A stretch of 64,000 nt of DNA, from the NCBI GenBank assembly GCA_905250115.1, contig CAJNOI010000106.1, positions 62,001 through 126,000 on the forward strand. Reading direction: 5' to 3'. Position numbers and translations under genes: made by a program. How positions within the stretch are numbered: position 1 is the stretch's first letter; every line of letters begins with the position of its first letter. The stretch comes from Adineta steineri. Its lineage: Eukaryota > Rotifera > Eurotatoria > Adinetida > Adinetidae. Under the pieces are notes generated by a model that did not search any database, had not been told where the DNA came from, and worked only from the letters and a program-made list of their open reading frames with translations. Of the stretch, positions 37,108 through 48,159 are shown in pieces.

Positions 37108-39652
37108 TTATTCAGAAGATCGGTGATCATCGTCATCCAAAGTTAGAGCATGAAGAATACGAGCAATTTCGCGCAGATGTATTTCATCACATTCGTCCGT
37201 GGTAAACTTGTCCAATGAAACGGCCGGTTTATTATTCACAGTAACGTTGATCAGAACTGAAGCAAATCCTATTGAACTAGCCATCAGTTTAGCCATGTCC
37301 CCAACCATAGAGGGTTGGAAAGCTTCAGATTTCGATGCAGCCATCTTTTTTTGGAAAGCTTTCAATGCTTTTGCGTGTTTGAACAATGTAACGATACAGC
37401 GTTGATTGTTTGGCAACTCTACAACAACTCCGAATTCACCTTTTGAGGTTATATAAGTTTTTATTGTAGCACCATTCTTAAAAAAAAATTATATATCTAT
37501 TAACGTCAAAAGGGAAAATTGAAACTCACTGGTTGACGACTGATATTTGTCAAATTTGCGTCTTTGAAGATCTTATGTGGCATGTCGCTCAGATAAAAAT
37601 CAATCTTATCAGATAATCGTGTTGGAAAATCATTCCCATGCTTTCGATAGTGGTAGACTGCTTTGAGATCATTGGCAAAGCTGATATTTGCGTTTTGAGC
37701 GATCTGTCTGGCTTTTGCAAGATCACTTTGCACACCACTGATAAAATCCGCCTGTCCGGCACCTTGTAGATGATTTAATGCGGGGACCAAATTTTCCTCG
37801 TACTTGCCTAAACATTTATAGAATTTTTAATATTTTGATCTTAAAGTAAGCAGAATATACCTTGGACTTCCTTGGCAACAAGCTCAACGACACATAAAAA
37901 GTCATCCACAGTGCTATAACCCATTTTTTGCGTAAGTATTTTAGCAGTTTCAACTATCCCATTGTTGTATTTGCGTGCGGTTCCACCGAGAACAGTTTCA
38001 ACTCGTTGCATTTGATGTTCTGTCATATTTTGAAAAATGTGTTCACCATTGATCTGGACACTTTCTGGTTCTGTGCGAAAGCATGCAGACAACTTGTTAC
38101 GAAGAGCATTTAAATCTATGAGTGACTTGCTTTGGCCATCGAAAAAAACTCTAAACATAAATACTTAAAATGCACAAAAACAAGTAATGAGATTGCTTAC
38201 CGATTCGGATTGACTCTGTGACTTTGACCATGATTGTCATTAATGATAATAGTCCGTCCTTTTCTACCACCAATATCGGCCTTCATATCTCCAAGACCCT
38301 TGAAGAATCCGTTAGGATTTTCAATTTTGTTAATGGTTCTCACGATTTTTGAATTGTCTCTTATACCGCGGTTCCCACGATTTTGGTCGACAAAATCTTG
38401 AAAAGTCTTTTGTGCATCTAGATCACTCATTGCATTCTTGAAAGCAGTAATATGCTCATTTTGCGCTGCTTTGATAATTCTGGATGCAGTCTTAGGTTGA
38501 ATCAGAGTGTGACCGAAAAAGAAGATGCTCATTGAAAATTGTAGGACGTCCAAAGGTGTTAGCTGGTCATTTTTTGCTTTTTCGATTAAGTTAGCAAATC
38601 CAAAAGCAACCATGACTGAATCTAGTCCAAATGTAGTAAGATTCAGAATTGTTGCAGCCGTTCGAGCAGTACTTGAAAAAATTCTTCCGCTGTTTCGAGC
38701 ACCAGCTGCTAAGGCACCGTTTGCAACAGTAGTAGCAACATGAGCAGGAGTTATAAGGATGCTAAGCCAACAAGTCAACGATTCCAAATCAGTCAAACTC
38801 TCATCATGAGTGCCTTTGTCAATGAGACGATTTATCGATCTAAACATTCAATTTTATAAAATATTATGATTTCAAATATACTCACCTTCCTGCACCATAA
38901 AAAGCAGCAGTTGTTCCAGCGATGGCACTTCCAACAAGAACGACCGGCGCCAATGGAGTGAACATTGCGGCAATGGCAATACCTCCACTGCCAAGAGAAG
39001 TCACACCACTAAGTACATCTGCCTGCCTTGCAACCCTAGGCAAGAAACCACATGCTGGAGAAGTACCAAAATGAACGGCAGGATCTTGATCAGATTCGAA
39101 CCTGTAGGTGTTATCGTTGCTGCATGTATAAAAACCTTCTAAAGGGTAGCAATACTTCATCATAGGTAGCTTATTATTTTTCTTCCAATCTGACCAATCT
39201 TTGTAGACTCTACAGTTAGTGTCAATATACTTCGAAAGTTGGACATTATTATTATCATCACCAGTATAAACGCGGAACACTGGTAATAAGAATTCATTTT
39301 GCTGTTGCTTGCATGAAATAAAAAGAATACCGACTTGCAAGCTGGTAGCTGGAGACTTGTTGTAAACTTCAATAATCTTATCCTTGATTTTGTCCGCAGC
39401 TTCTTTCTGAGTAGCGCTATAAGCTTTTTCCAGTGTGTCATAATTTGCATTTTCTATTGTCGGTGGTCCATAGAGAGCAAAGCAGATTTTGATTGTTAAT
39501 AAAGATCTTTGCTCAACTGAGTATTCATGCCATTGAATACCTTCGTAAGCCAAGTAATAGATCTTCAAAGCGTCACGAGCAGTTTGTATCCACTTTAGAA
39601 CATCGGAATCTTCCCAAGTTGATGAATATTCTTTTGAGAAATCTTGGCCCAT
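37108..39652 (-). CDS. DUF4781-like protein with an N-myristoylation-like start
   Basis: Five minus-strand exons (38886-39652, 38201-38839, 37861-38150, 37530-37807, 37108-37476) sum to 781 codons, 780 aa, all junctions in frame. A Gly/Ala-rich hydrophobic segment (VVLVGSAIAGTTAAFYGAGR) leads into RSINRLIDKGTHDESL and a WLSILITPAHVATTVANGAL stretch, which recalls the DUF4781 family known from insects; that is recollection, not a search. The start at 39652 reads MGQDFS, with Gly2 and Ser6 as in N-myristoylation signals, so membrane anchoring is plausible. An in-frame ATG 162 bases upstream (39814) gives a Cys-rich extension I consider less likely. Codons are noticeably less AT-rich than in neighbouring genes. 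No function is proposed. Confidence 0.7.
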
Positions 39653-41236
39653 CTCTAAATTTAAATGTAGAATTATAATATTATCGAAACACAGTGGTTT
39701 AATTACAAGGTTGTATACAGTACCACAGTTGTCACAGTCACAGAACGAATTAACAATTCGAAATAGATTCCGATCTAGGACAACACACTTTATACAATGA
39801 ATATACTGGACCATTGCTCGATAAATGTTTTATCAGTAAAAAACGCGTTCTATCAATTTAGTAAGTTATTGATAGGATAGACTCTAGATGAAAATCGTAT
39901 ATATTAATTTTTTAAGTATATTCTTTGAGCGTGATATATATTTCTTATATTGCAACAGGAGGTACCTGCGTGGAGTACTACAAGAATAAAAATTACAAAA
40001 GTTGACTCGTTCAGTTTCGTGCGATTTGGTGAATAAGTCATCTGTAAATAATTTCTCTTGTTTTTCACGTTAGCTTAATCAACCTCGTTTTAAACTATGT
40101 CTACTAACCTAGCTAGAATTATGGGGTCAAAATCAAACTGAATTTCTAGACGAATGTTGAATATGATTAAAAAAACCGTCGTTAATATGAAGTAAATTGA
40201 AATTCTGATTTCGACTAGATGAAACTGTAATTTTTTCTCACGAATAAAAACAAGAATAGTTAAAATACTCAAAATTTCTTTTCGTTTACAATACTTGTTG
40301 GCAAACATCATACAAATGTTTATCTTGTAATACGCATCTCTCTTTCGAATGTATTTTCCAAGGATCGTATAGAATATATCAAAACTAACGTGAGCCAAAC
40401 AAAAGTTCGTTCTCCGAAATCTATTGATTCTTATTATTTAAAAAAACGTAAATACGGATATGTAAAAGTATACGTTTTATATACGATAATTTTGTTTTCT
40501 TAATAAATGAAGTAGAAAACATTATTCGGAAAGACTTATTTACGTTCTCTGAAAAATATCTTTCTAGGCATCAAAACATCGCCATTTTCGTTGTTTGTTG
40601 AGAGGATCATTTCTCATTAAAAATGGGTGAGTTAATTAGTGTCGCACTCATATATAAGCGAAAAGATCGTTTATATATATTTGTATATAAATTGTTTCTA
40701 ACCTTAGTTTTCTGTATACAACAGTGTCGTTGAAGTTTGAAGAAGAAGATGATATTTCGAAGCGTAATAATAGTTCTTTTATTTAAGAAAACACGAATAT
40801 TTATACGACGAGAGGCGGTTACTTCTTGGATTATTCCTTCCTCTGCACTACAATATCTTCTGGAATAATATCTATGTGATATCTTTTTGTTATAACTTGG
40901 ATATAACACATTTCGATATAAATCAAAAGAACAGAAAAAAAACGAATTACAACAACGAAAAGGGAATATACCATACGAATATATATGAAGAATAAGAAAA
41001 AAATGCCATATCGTCATACATGTGAAAGACATTCTTCCACATATATGGTCGTATGGGATTTTTCCCCTTTTCTTTCATAGAAAAGAGGAAAACACCATAT
41101 ATGTAATTAATATAGCGAACGAATATTTTATTTATTCGCTTACAATCGTACACACTATTTTTTGAATCATCTTTATTTTCAAAGTTAAGAGAAATAGTAC
41201 TGTTAATAATTCTATTCAATCTTTGTCTTATTTTAG
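39653..41236. other. Intergenic spacer, possible 5' exon of the next gene
   Basis: No strong gene. At 40623 an ATGG|GTGAGT pair could be a four-base coding first exon that splices to the acceptor at 41235-41236, adding Met-Ala in frame. Two weak minus-strand frames (40090-40398 and 40607-41032) are AT-driven and not called. Confidence 0.3.
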
Positions 41237-41238
41237 CT

Positions 41239-41697
41239 ATGTCACATTCTACTAGTACCAAACTTCTTTCTCAACTTAAGACATTATTTCAGCAATCTAT
41301 CAACAGCCCATACAAAAAATTAGCTGTTCAAGAACTGCTCCAAAGAGCTTTCAATGACGAAAAGCCTCTGTTTACTCCAGCAGATAGACCTCAAGCGGCC
41401 GCACTCATGGTGAACGTCATCCCGATCTTCGAACGGACTTTCATGGACATACATGGTGCTATGAATCCAGATTTACGACAATCTGCTCAAATATGGCGTT
41501 CAGGACTGCAATTTCTAGTCGACGAATTCAAGACTGATGAAATACCGCATCAGAAACTTCAGCAACTTTTGGCATCTGATCCTGTTCAATGTGTAGAAGA
41601 ATATATTTGTAACACGCAGGATATTCCGCCGGAGTATGATGGCTGTATCAACATCGATCCGGCAAAAATTCCGAAAGAGCATTCTTGGTGGCCTTGA
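41239..41697 (+). CDS. Uncharacterised 152-aa helical protein
   Basis: Open from ATG 41239 to TGA 41695. The product is soluble, probably all-helical (KLAVQELLQRAFNDEKPLF, AALMVNVIPIFERTFMDIHG) and ends in HSWWP. I do not recognise a family. Codon choice is richer in G and C than in the flanking NEK1 and GPLD1 genes, like the adjacent DUF4781-like gene. A splice-acceptor-like TTGTCTTATTTTAG ends two bases before the ATG, so a 5' exon (possibly 40623-40626) or a trans-spliced leader is likely. Single-exon coding is favoured because the frame has no internal breaks. Confidence 0.6.
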   Translation: MSHSTSTKLLSQLKTLFQQSINSPYKKLAVQELLQRAFNDEKPLFTPADRPQAAALMVNVIPIFERTFMDIHGAMNPDLRQSAQIWRSGLQFLVDEFKTDEIPHQKLQQLLASDPVQCVEEYICNTQDIPPEYDGCINIDPAKIPKEHSWWP

Positions 41698-42273
41698 AGG
41701 ATTTAAGGATGCAGTTGAGTAGAAACAAAGCTGCTCTACGATAAACATCTGTTTCTACTTTGACAGAATATGATCAAATGAATTAATCAGATTTTGTATT
41801 TTTACAAACATAAAATAGTTCTTATTATAAAAAATAAACATATAAGAATTACTACAACTACAACAATATTTTTACTATTAGAATCAGCAAAATATATAAT
41901 TTTCAAAAGAAATCATGTATTAATATCTATCAACATTCTGTCATGGTAACAGATAAAAAAATAGCTTCTGTAGGCTAGGAATATCATATTACATTTTACC
42001 ACTATTTATTACAGATCTGATTGAAATAATAAGAATAGCACAATGATTTTTCTAAATTCTTCGACCATAATCGATTTCTTAGAAGAATTACTATATTATG
42101 AAATAAAATTATTGTAAACACAGATAATTCGATATTTTAAAAGAATTAGCATTCTTCCTTGAATTGAATTTCTCCGATATGTATATTCATTTAGAATGTT
42201 TCTTGGTTTTTATTATTGCAAAATATCTATAATGTCAATATTTATCTAAACAAAAAAAAGAAAATAGTAAACT
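41698..42273. other. Convergent spacer
   Basis: AT-rich DNA between the 41.2-kb gene and the GPLD1 3' end, with AATAAAC-like signals. Nothing else is seen. Confidence 0.35.
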
Positions 42274-44728
42274 TTATAATTTTAATTCTTGAAAATATAA
42301 CATTCCAGGTAAACGAACATCATCGTACAGAGTAGTAAATGGTGATGAAATAACCAAATAAGAAACAAATCTTGAAGAAAGAATATTCATACGAGTACCA
42401 AATCGATTCAAACGATTATGAGCAGCATATGTAATTGAACTTATTTTATCAATATAATAAATATTTGGATCAGGTTGAGTTGGAATTCGATTTGATGGGA
42501 CAATATAAACATAACCTTCAGATTTTTCAAATTCTAATGGTAAGATTTTTTCTTTTCCTAATGGAGCTGATATAGCTAAATCACCATTTGCTGTCCATTG
42601 AATATTTGTACCAAGACGTTGAAAGATTTTATGACCATGAATTGATATAAGAATTGGAATATCATGAAGTTTAAGATGAATTTTTGATTGATTAAAAAGA
42701 GTGTATAATGGAATAATATCTACAACACCATACCAATCATTTAATTCTGTTGGAGAACCAACAGCTAATAAACATTTATCTTGTTGAATAGAAAAACTTT
42801 GTCCAAAACGTGCATGTTCTTGTGTACTTTCAATTGTCATTAAAAGACGAACTTGTGATTCAATAATATAAACATATAGTTTTCCTTGATTCATTGGTGA
42901 ACTAATTAAAAGTGCTGGTGATGATGTCTTATGACTAATACATGATGGAGGAATAATTTGAAGCGAATAACCAAATTTTGATTTAGCATTTTCACCATAG
43001 ATTGTAAATGTTGCATTATTGATTGTTAATTGCCGATCAGATATTTGATGTGAACTAAGAAATATCCAAACAGCTCCTTGTTGTGGTTGATCATAACCAT
43101 TTGGTTGAGCATATGGACTTGTGATAATTAAATCTAATAGAGTATCATTATCAAGGTGTGCTGCATGTAATTCAAATCCAATTGAATCATGTTCATTAAC
43201 ACCATCAATACGTACAAATGGTTTTGTTTCAAGACCATCTTTACTACCAGCAAAAATAAATATAGCACCACGATAACCATAACCATGTGATGGACTACTA
43301 ACAACAAGATCATTATATCCATCATTATTCCAATCAAGAGAAGTTAAACCAGTTCCAAATCGATCACCATCACAATCAGGTGATATTAATGTTTGATTAG
43401 CTATTTGTTCAATAATATTAATATTATGTTCTGGTATTGGTAATTGATCTTTCTTTCCATAAATAATAAAAACACGACCACCTTGTGTACAACCTAAATT
43501 ATAATAATCAGGTGCTGATATAACCAGATCAGATAATCCATCATTATTAAAATCATCAAAAAGTGTTGTATAACCAAATGATGCATAACTTTGATTGGAT
43601 ATAACACCTGTATCAATTTGTGTATATTGTAATTTTGATAATGATGTATAGGAATTACTTGAAAATGGTAGATAATTTGATGATTTTGAACGAATATATG
43701 TTATTGATTGTTGTTTTTCTTTCGAAATATGTAAATGTGGTATTGTACAATTTAAATAATATGGATTATTTGTTGATGCTTTACATATATCAGTACCTTT
43801 TTCATACATAGCTATAATTTGATCCCAATATCGAACAGTTTGATGAGCCATATTCATTAAACCACCATGATAATATTGATCGAGTTGTTCTAATAAAAAT
43901 GTATTATTATGTGAATATTTTGGATATTCAAGACCAAGAAATAAAGCATCCGCAAATCGTCCAATAAACATAAAATCAGAACATATTTGAACACGTTCAG
44001 CTGTAGCATTTGTTTCTAATGGTGAATCATATTCAATTGCATAACGTTTATAAACTTCTTCTAATTCACGACTTGGTATATACCATTTATTAGTTAAACC
44101 TATACATTCAAATATATTTATAGAAATAAATAAAACGAAAATTTTACCAATATAACCAATAGGTAATTCATAATCAATAACACTATCACCACCTGGATCG
44201 ACACTTGAATGTGCTTTTCCTTTATCTCCATCGAAACTTTCCCAAGCTGTTGCATCAATAAATCCATTTGGACAACCAGTTAAACTTCCATGCCATACAG
44301 CATCAGCTATTTGATGTGATGCTGTACCAAGAAGAAATGTAAGAAATTTTTGCCCTTGAATATTATCAGATTGTAATGGAGGTGGATATCGATCACGCAT
44401 ATATTCAATAGCAACTTTCATAAATGGATACCTAATTCGAAAAAAAAACATCTTTTTATAAAATTAGTTTTGAATAGTTTTATTACCAATGTGTATCTTC
44501 AGCTATTTGATGTAAATTACCATGATAACATACGGAATCATACATAGTATCAGGATAAGGAGATCCGCCTTGTAATGCATCTTGATGTTGAAGAATATAA
44601 TTTCGATAAGTAGGTTGATGTAACCAAAGATCTTGTGCACGATGTGATACTTCAATATGTGTCGTAATACCACATCCAACAACTAGTGATGGTAATAGGA
44701 AAATCAAGTAAATTATATTTGTTAACAT
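42274..44728 (-). CDS. GPLD1: Glycosylphosphatidylinositol-specific phospholipase D-like
   Basis: Exons 44487-44728, 44148-44431 and 42274-44099 give 783 aa. An N-terminal signal peptide (MLTNIIYLIFLLPSLVVGC) precedes a zinc-dependent phospholipase C-like domain: CGITTHIEVSHRA, then HQIAEDTHW, HQIADAVWHG and GDSVIDYELP, supplying the metal-binding His/Asp residues. From about residue 270 on, FG-GAP repeats form a beta-propeller, with calcium-type loops DFNNDGLSD, DWNNDGYND and HLDNDTLLD. GPLD1 is a secreted enzyme that cleaves GPI anchors; human GPLD1 is about 840 aa. The second intron (44100-44147) is 48 nt with no stop in frame, so it may be retained or may be real coding sequence; the FG-GAP part is unaffected. 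Start chosen for the signal peptide; upstream in-frame codons exist. Confidence 0.88.
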
Positions 44729-45277
44729 GTTTAAATTTTGTCGAATAAATGTCGGCTGTTTTGTTTCACAAAAATTTATTTTCAGTCTGATAATTATCTT
44801 GAAAAATATCAGCAGATGACGATGATTCCCATGAATAATCAATCACATCCAGTGATAGTTGATTTATTAAAATCTTAGTATATAGAATAGAATAATACAT
44901 AATTTAAATATTTCTTTTAAACTCCATACACTTGCATTGAAAATATGAATTTCTTTCTTTTTTCTTTCTTTTCTATTTAAAATTATATTCGTCGAAGTAT
45001 ACAACCAGTTAGAATATAAATAGTATTGATGTCAGACGTGAACATTTTTTATTAAAATAATTTAGTATATTGAAAATTTAATAATTTATTTGCTTAAGTC
45101 AATCATTAACTCTTATTTTAATTTAATTGTATAGGATAACTTTCGTTATTTACTGTTGAAATATGGTATCTTGTTAAACTCAATGAAAAGATCTTCATAT
45201 AATACACTTTATTTGAATAGAAATAAAAAAAGCATTGGTTGTAACTTATATCATTCATTTGATTATCAAAATTAATA
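44729..45277. other. Intergenic spacer
   Basis: AT-rich DNA between GPLD1 and the first B-box gene; no supported feature apart from likely promoter and 3' UTR sequence. Confidence 0.35.
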
Positions 45278-46060
45278 TTATGGAGTACTTTGTCTATTTC
45301 TGGCTACTGTTGTCCACGAGGAAGGTTGATCTAGGTTTGGAATCATAGCATCAATGCTATCAGGTGGTACAATATTCTGAATTAATGGTGTGTATCTCTC
45401 GAAATTTGTAGAAGTATTTTGTGACAAATCCGGATACCAGATAGGCGAAAAAGATTCAGAGTCATTCAATGTGAAGGATAAAGGATTTACTGGACGAAAG
45501 CTTGATTGTTTTTCTTGATCAGTATGAAAGTTATTTTGTTGTATGCTATTTTCATTGTTTATTACATGAATTAATCTATCCCAATCGATATTATTTGATG
45601 TTTTCACATGAACTTTTTCATTTATATGTGAAATAGCTTCTTTTAATTGACATAATTGTAGTTTAACTTTTTCAAGTTCATTTTCTAAATAATTCTCTTC
45701 TTTTTGTTGTTGTTGCATAGTAGTAGAAAGCTGTTCAAACTGATCACGAATTTGTACTATATTTTTCACCATAATCTCACAAAGATTTTCTCGAGTTCTA
45801 TTGGCAATCGCTTGAATATGCTTAATCATTTCTTGTTCCCATTCATTAACTTCATTAAAACAAGGTAATTTATTTTCATGTTTTGATTTTGTTTCTGCAA
45901 TGTCAATTGATTCTTTTAATTCATTTCTCATATCCGTTAACAGCTGAAATTGTTGTACAAGTTCATCATGATGTCTATTCATACATGATAAACAAAATAA
46001 ACTATGACATCCTTCGCATCTTGTATTTCCATTTCGTTGATTGCATGAAGTGCATTTCAT
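45278..46060 (-). CDS. B-box-like zinc finger and coiled-coil protein, copy 1
   Basis: A 260-aa single-exon frame from ATG 46060. The N-terminal 31 residues place Cys/His as CxxC...CxxC...CxxC...HH (KCTSCNQ, RCEGCHSLFCLSCMNRHH), a B-box/RING-like zinc site. A long coiled coil follows (about residues 30-150, with QQQQKEENYLENELEKVKLQ). The C-terminal 90 residues are polar and end in a PSSWTTVARNRQ stretch. TRIM-like proteins of this form mediate ubiquitin-related or scaffolding functions; no RING is present, so ligase activity is not claimed. It is a tandem paralogue of the gene at 46831-47820, more than half identical by eye over the first 170 residues, but it lacks that gene's zinc-ribbon tail. 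Confidence 0.7.
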   Translation of the reverse strand: MKCTSCNQRNGNTRCEGCHSLFCLSCMNRHHDELVQQFQLLTDMRNELKESIDIAETKSKHENKLPCFNEVNEWEQEMIKHIQAIANRTRENLCEIMVKNIVQIRDQFEQLSTTMQQQQKEENYLENELEKVKLQLCQLKEAISHINEKVHVKTSNNIDWDRLIHVINNENSIQQNNFHTDQEKQSSFRPVNPLSFTLNDSESFSPIWYPDLSQNTSTNFERYTPLIQNIVPPDSIDAMIPNLDQPSSWTTVARNRQSTP

Positions 46061-46830
46061 TTTTACGATAAACCACTATAATAATACAGATAATCTGAAA
46101 CAACATGAACAAATATCAGGTAAGATAATTGTAGATAGATACAGTATATTATGAACATCATTTGAGAGTATAAATTTAAATAATAATAAGATTTAAGTAA
46201 TAAGACTATCAATCATTTTATTTTATTTAAAAACAATGTGTAACGTTTCGTTTTACCTATGAATATCATCGGACACTTATAAGTGAAAGAGAAAGTTAGA
46301 TAGTGTATATACTAGTATGTATATGTTTCATCTAAACATTTAAATGCAAGGGGAAGATAGATGAGTCATCTGCATTGGAATGTTTAGAAAAATCACATAT
46401 ATACTAGTATATATTCTCTAACTTTTCCTTTCGTTTATACGTGTCTGATGATGTTTTAAGGTAGAATGAATCGTCACACGTATTGTTTTTAAAATAATAA
46501 AATGATTGATAGTCTTATTACTTGTATCATTCACAGTACATTAATCGTTTCCAAGATTTAGAAAAAGTAAAACGAGTTTCCAAAACTATGGATGATATTT
46601 AAATAGCAATAGCAGTTTTTATAAAAATTATTTTTTATTGCAGCTTTTAAGAAATTTAATTAAAATAAAACTAACAGATAATATCTAAGCATTATTCTCT
46701 CTATATTGCATTTTATAAAAATAACAAATAACTATTAAAGTATAAAAAAAGAATTACTTCTGACTAAAAACGTGCATTGGAATATTATGTATTACTAAAA
46801 AGCAATCTATCGAGCATTTTTCTTTTTCAA
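46061..46830. other. Spacer between B-box paralogues
   Basis: Contains the palindromic element at 46195-46523 and otherwise AT-rich DNA without a supported gene. Confidence 0.4.
46195..46523. mobile_element. 329-bp imperfect palindrome, MITE/foldback-like
   Basis: The left arm begins AAGTAATAAGACTATCAATC (46195) and the reverse complement of the right end (46523) begins with the same bases. Similarity continues with small indels through both arms (TTTAAAAACAAT, TCATC.GACAC, TATATACTAGTAT, CTAAACATT) to a centre at ATGAGTCAT near 46365. There is almost no loop. No ORF and no clear target-site duplication are seen. A non-autonomous foldback element is most likely; a structured RNA is the alternative. 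Confidence 0.6.
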
Positions 46831-47820
46831 TTACTGATGTTGTATAGAAGGAATAAGATTCTGACATATGACACAATGATAACCAATATTATTTCCTGCT
46901 TGATTTGTGAAATTCATATTTTTACAATATGGACAATAAATTAGTAATGACTCGTTTATATTAAATATTGTTGATGAAACAGGAGTAGAAATGTGATTTT
47001 CTGCTAATAAATGAACATTGTGTGTTTGTGGATGTACATTCACATTGAAATGTGAAAAAGAAATATGCAGTTTTTGTTCACATTCAGGACAAAAGTTCGT
47101 CGATGACAAACCATGGAAACGATGTTGACAATTGATACATATTTCATATCGATCTATTTTTGGACTTGGATCGATTATGATTACACTATCCGATGAAGCA
47201 TTTGATTTTGTAATATGAATCGGTATTGAATTTGATAATGGTATTTCTAATATTTAAATAATAGATATTAAAACTAATATTAAAAATATATATTTACTAT
47301 TTATTTCTTCATCAATAATATAAACTAATGTGTCCCATTTGATATTATCTGGTATCGTACAATGAACTTGAATTTTTTCATACATTTGTTGAATATCATT
47401 ATTTAATTCATTCAATTGATTTTTTACTTTTTCAATATCATCTTCTAAATAGTTTTCTTCTTTTTCTTGTTGTTGTAAATGATTTGAAACTTTTTCAAAT
47501 CGATCAGAAATCGTATTTATCTGTTTTACGATTGTTTCTTTTACATTTAATCGAACTTTGTTAGCTATTTCTTGAATATGTTGAATCATTTCTTGTTCCC
47601 ATTCATTAATTTTTATCAAACAAGATATTTGATTTTCATTTTTTGATAATAATTCCGAAACATTAAGCGATTCTTTTATTTCATTTCGAATATTCATTAT
47701 TGATTGAAATTGTTGAACAAGTTCATCATGATGTTTATTCATACATGATAAACAAAATAACCTATGACATCCTTCACATCGTGTATTTCCATTTCGTTCA
47801 TTGCATGCAGTACATTTCAT
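46831..47820 (-). CDS. B-box-like zinc finger, coiled-coil and zinc-ribbon protein, copy 2
   Basis: Exons 47298-47820 and 46831-47246 (51-nt intron, phase 1) give 312 aa. The N-terminal zinc site (KCTACNE, RCEGCHRLFCLSCMNKHH) and coiled coil (QEKEENYLEDDIEKVKNQL) match copy 1. The second exon adds two four-Cys zinc-ribbon-like sites, ICINCQHRF...NFCPECEQKL and IYCPYCKNM...YHCVICQNL, each CxxC...CxxC. Such ribbons bind zinc and often mediate protein contacts. ATG 47820 starts MKCTAC as in copy 1; an upstream open stretch is rejected because it has no Cys pattern. The gene lies next to the ketosynthase fragment, same strand, about 340 bp away. Confidence 0.72.
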
Positions 47821-48149
47821 TATAATCAATAATCTAAGATAAAAAAATATTTTTTTAGATTTTTGAGTCACGGATTGTTTTTTGTCGAATTATTAAATAT
47901 AGAAAAGTAATTTGAATCTTTAATACAACAAAAAAATAGTAAGACAAGTAAAATAAATACACATGCTCGTCTTATTTATCGTTTGAATAGAAATAAAAGA
48001 ACACATTATTTTCAAACAGTCACAATATAGCTATTCTTTCTTTTTTTACTTTAAACAAACACTTAATAATTAGGATAGGAAGAAAAGAGGTCATGTCGAC
48101 AAGCAGAACAATAATGCGATAAAGGATTCGATAGATTAGCCAAAATATT
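47821..48149. other. Spacer, possibly the unplaced end of the ketosynthase gene
   Basis: 329 bp between the B-box start codon and the N run. On the minus strand, one frame right after the gap reads about 25 codons before a stop and could be ketosynthase tail or non-coding sequence; no ketosynthase motif is recognised. Confidence 0.3.
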
Positions 48150-48159
48150 NNNNNNNNNN
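48150..48159. other. Assembly gap (10 N) inside the ketosynthase gene
   Basis: Ten N directly after the EAHGTGTPVGDPIEAN-coding region. The reading to the left does not continue the ketosynthase, so the gap probably hides more than ten bases or a misjoin. Confidence 0.95.

Noticed and set aside
40090..41261. Minus-strand frames at 40.1-41.3 kb
   Set aside because: AT-driven, Lys/Ile/Phe-rich, no motif, overlapping likely 5' sequence of the 152-aa gene.
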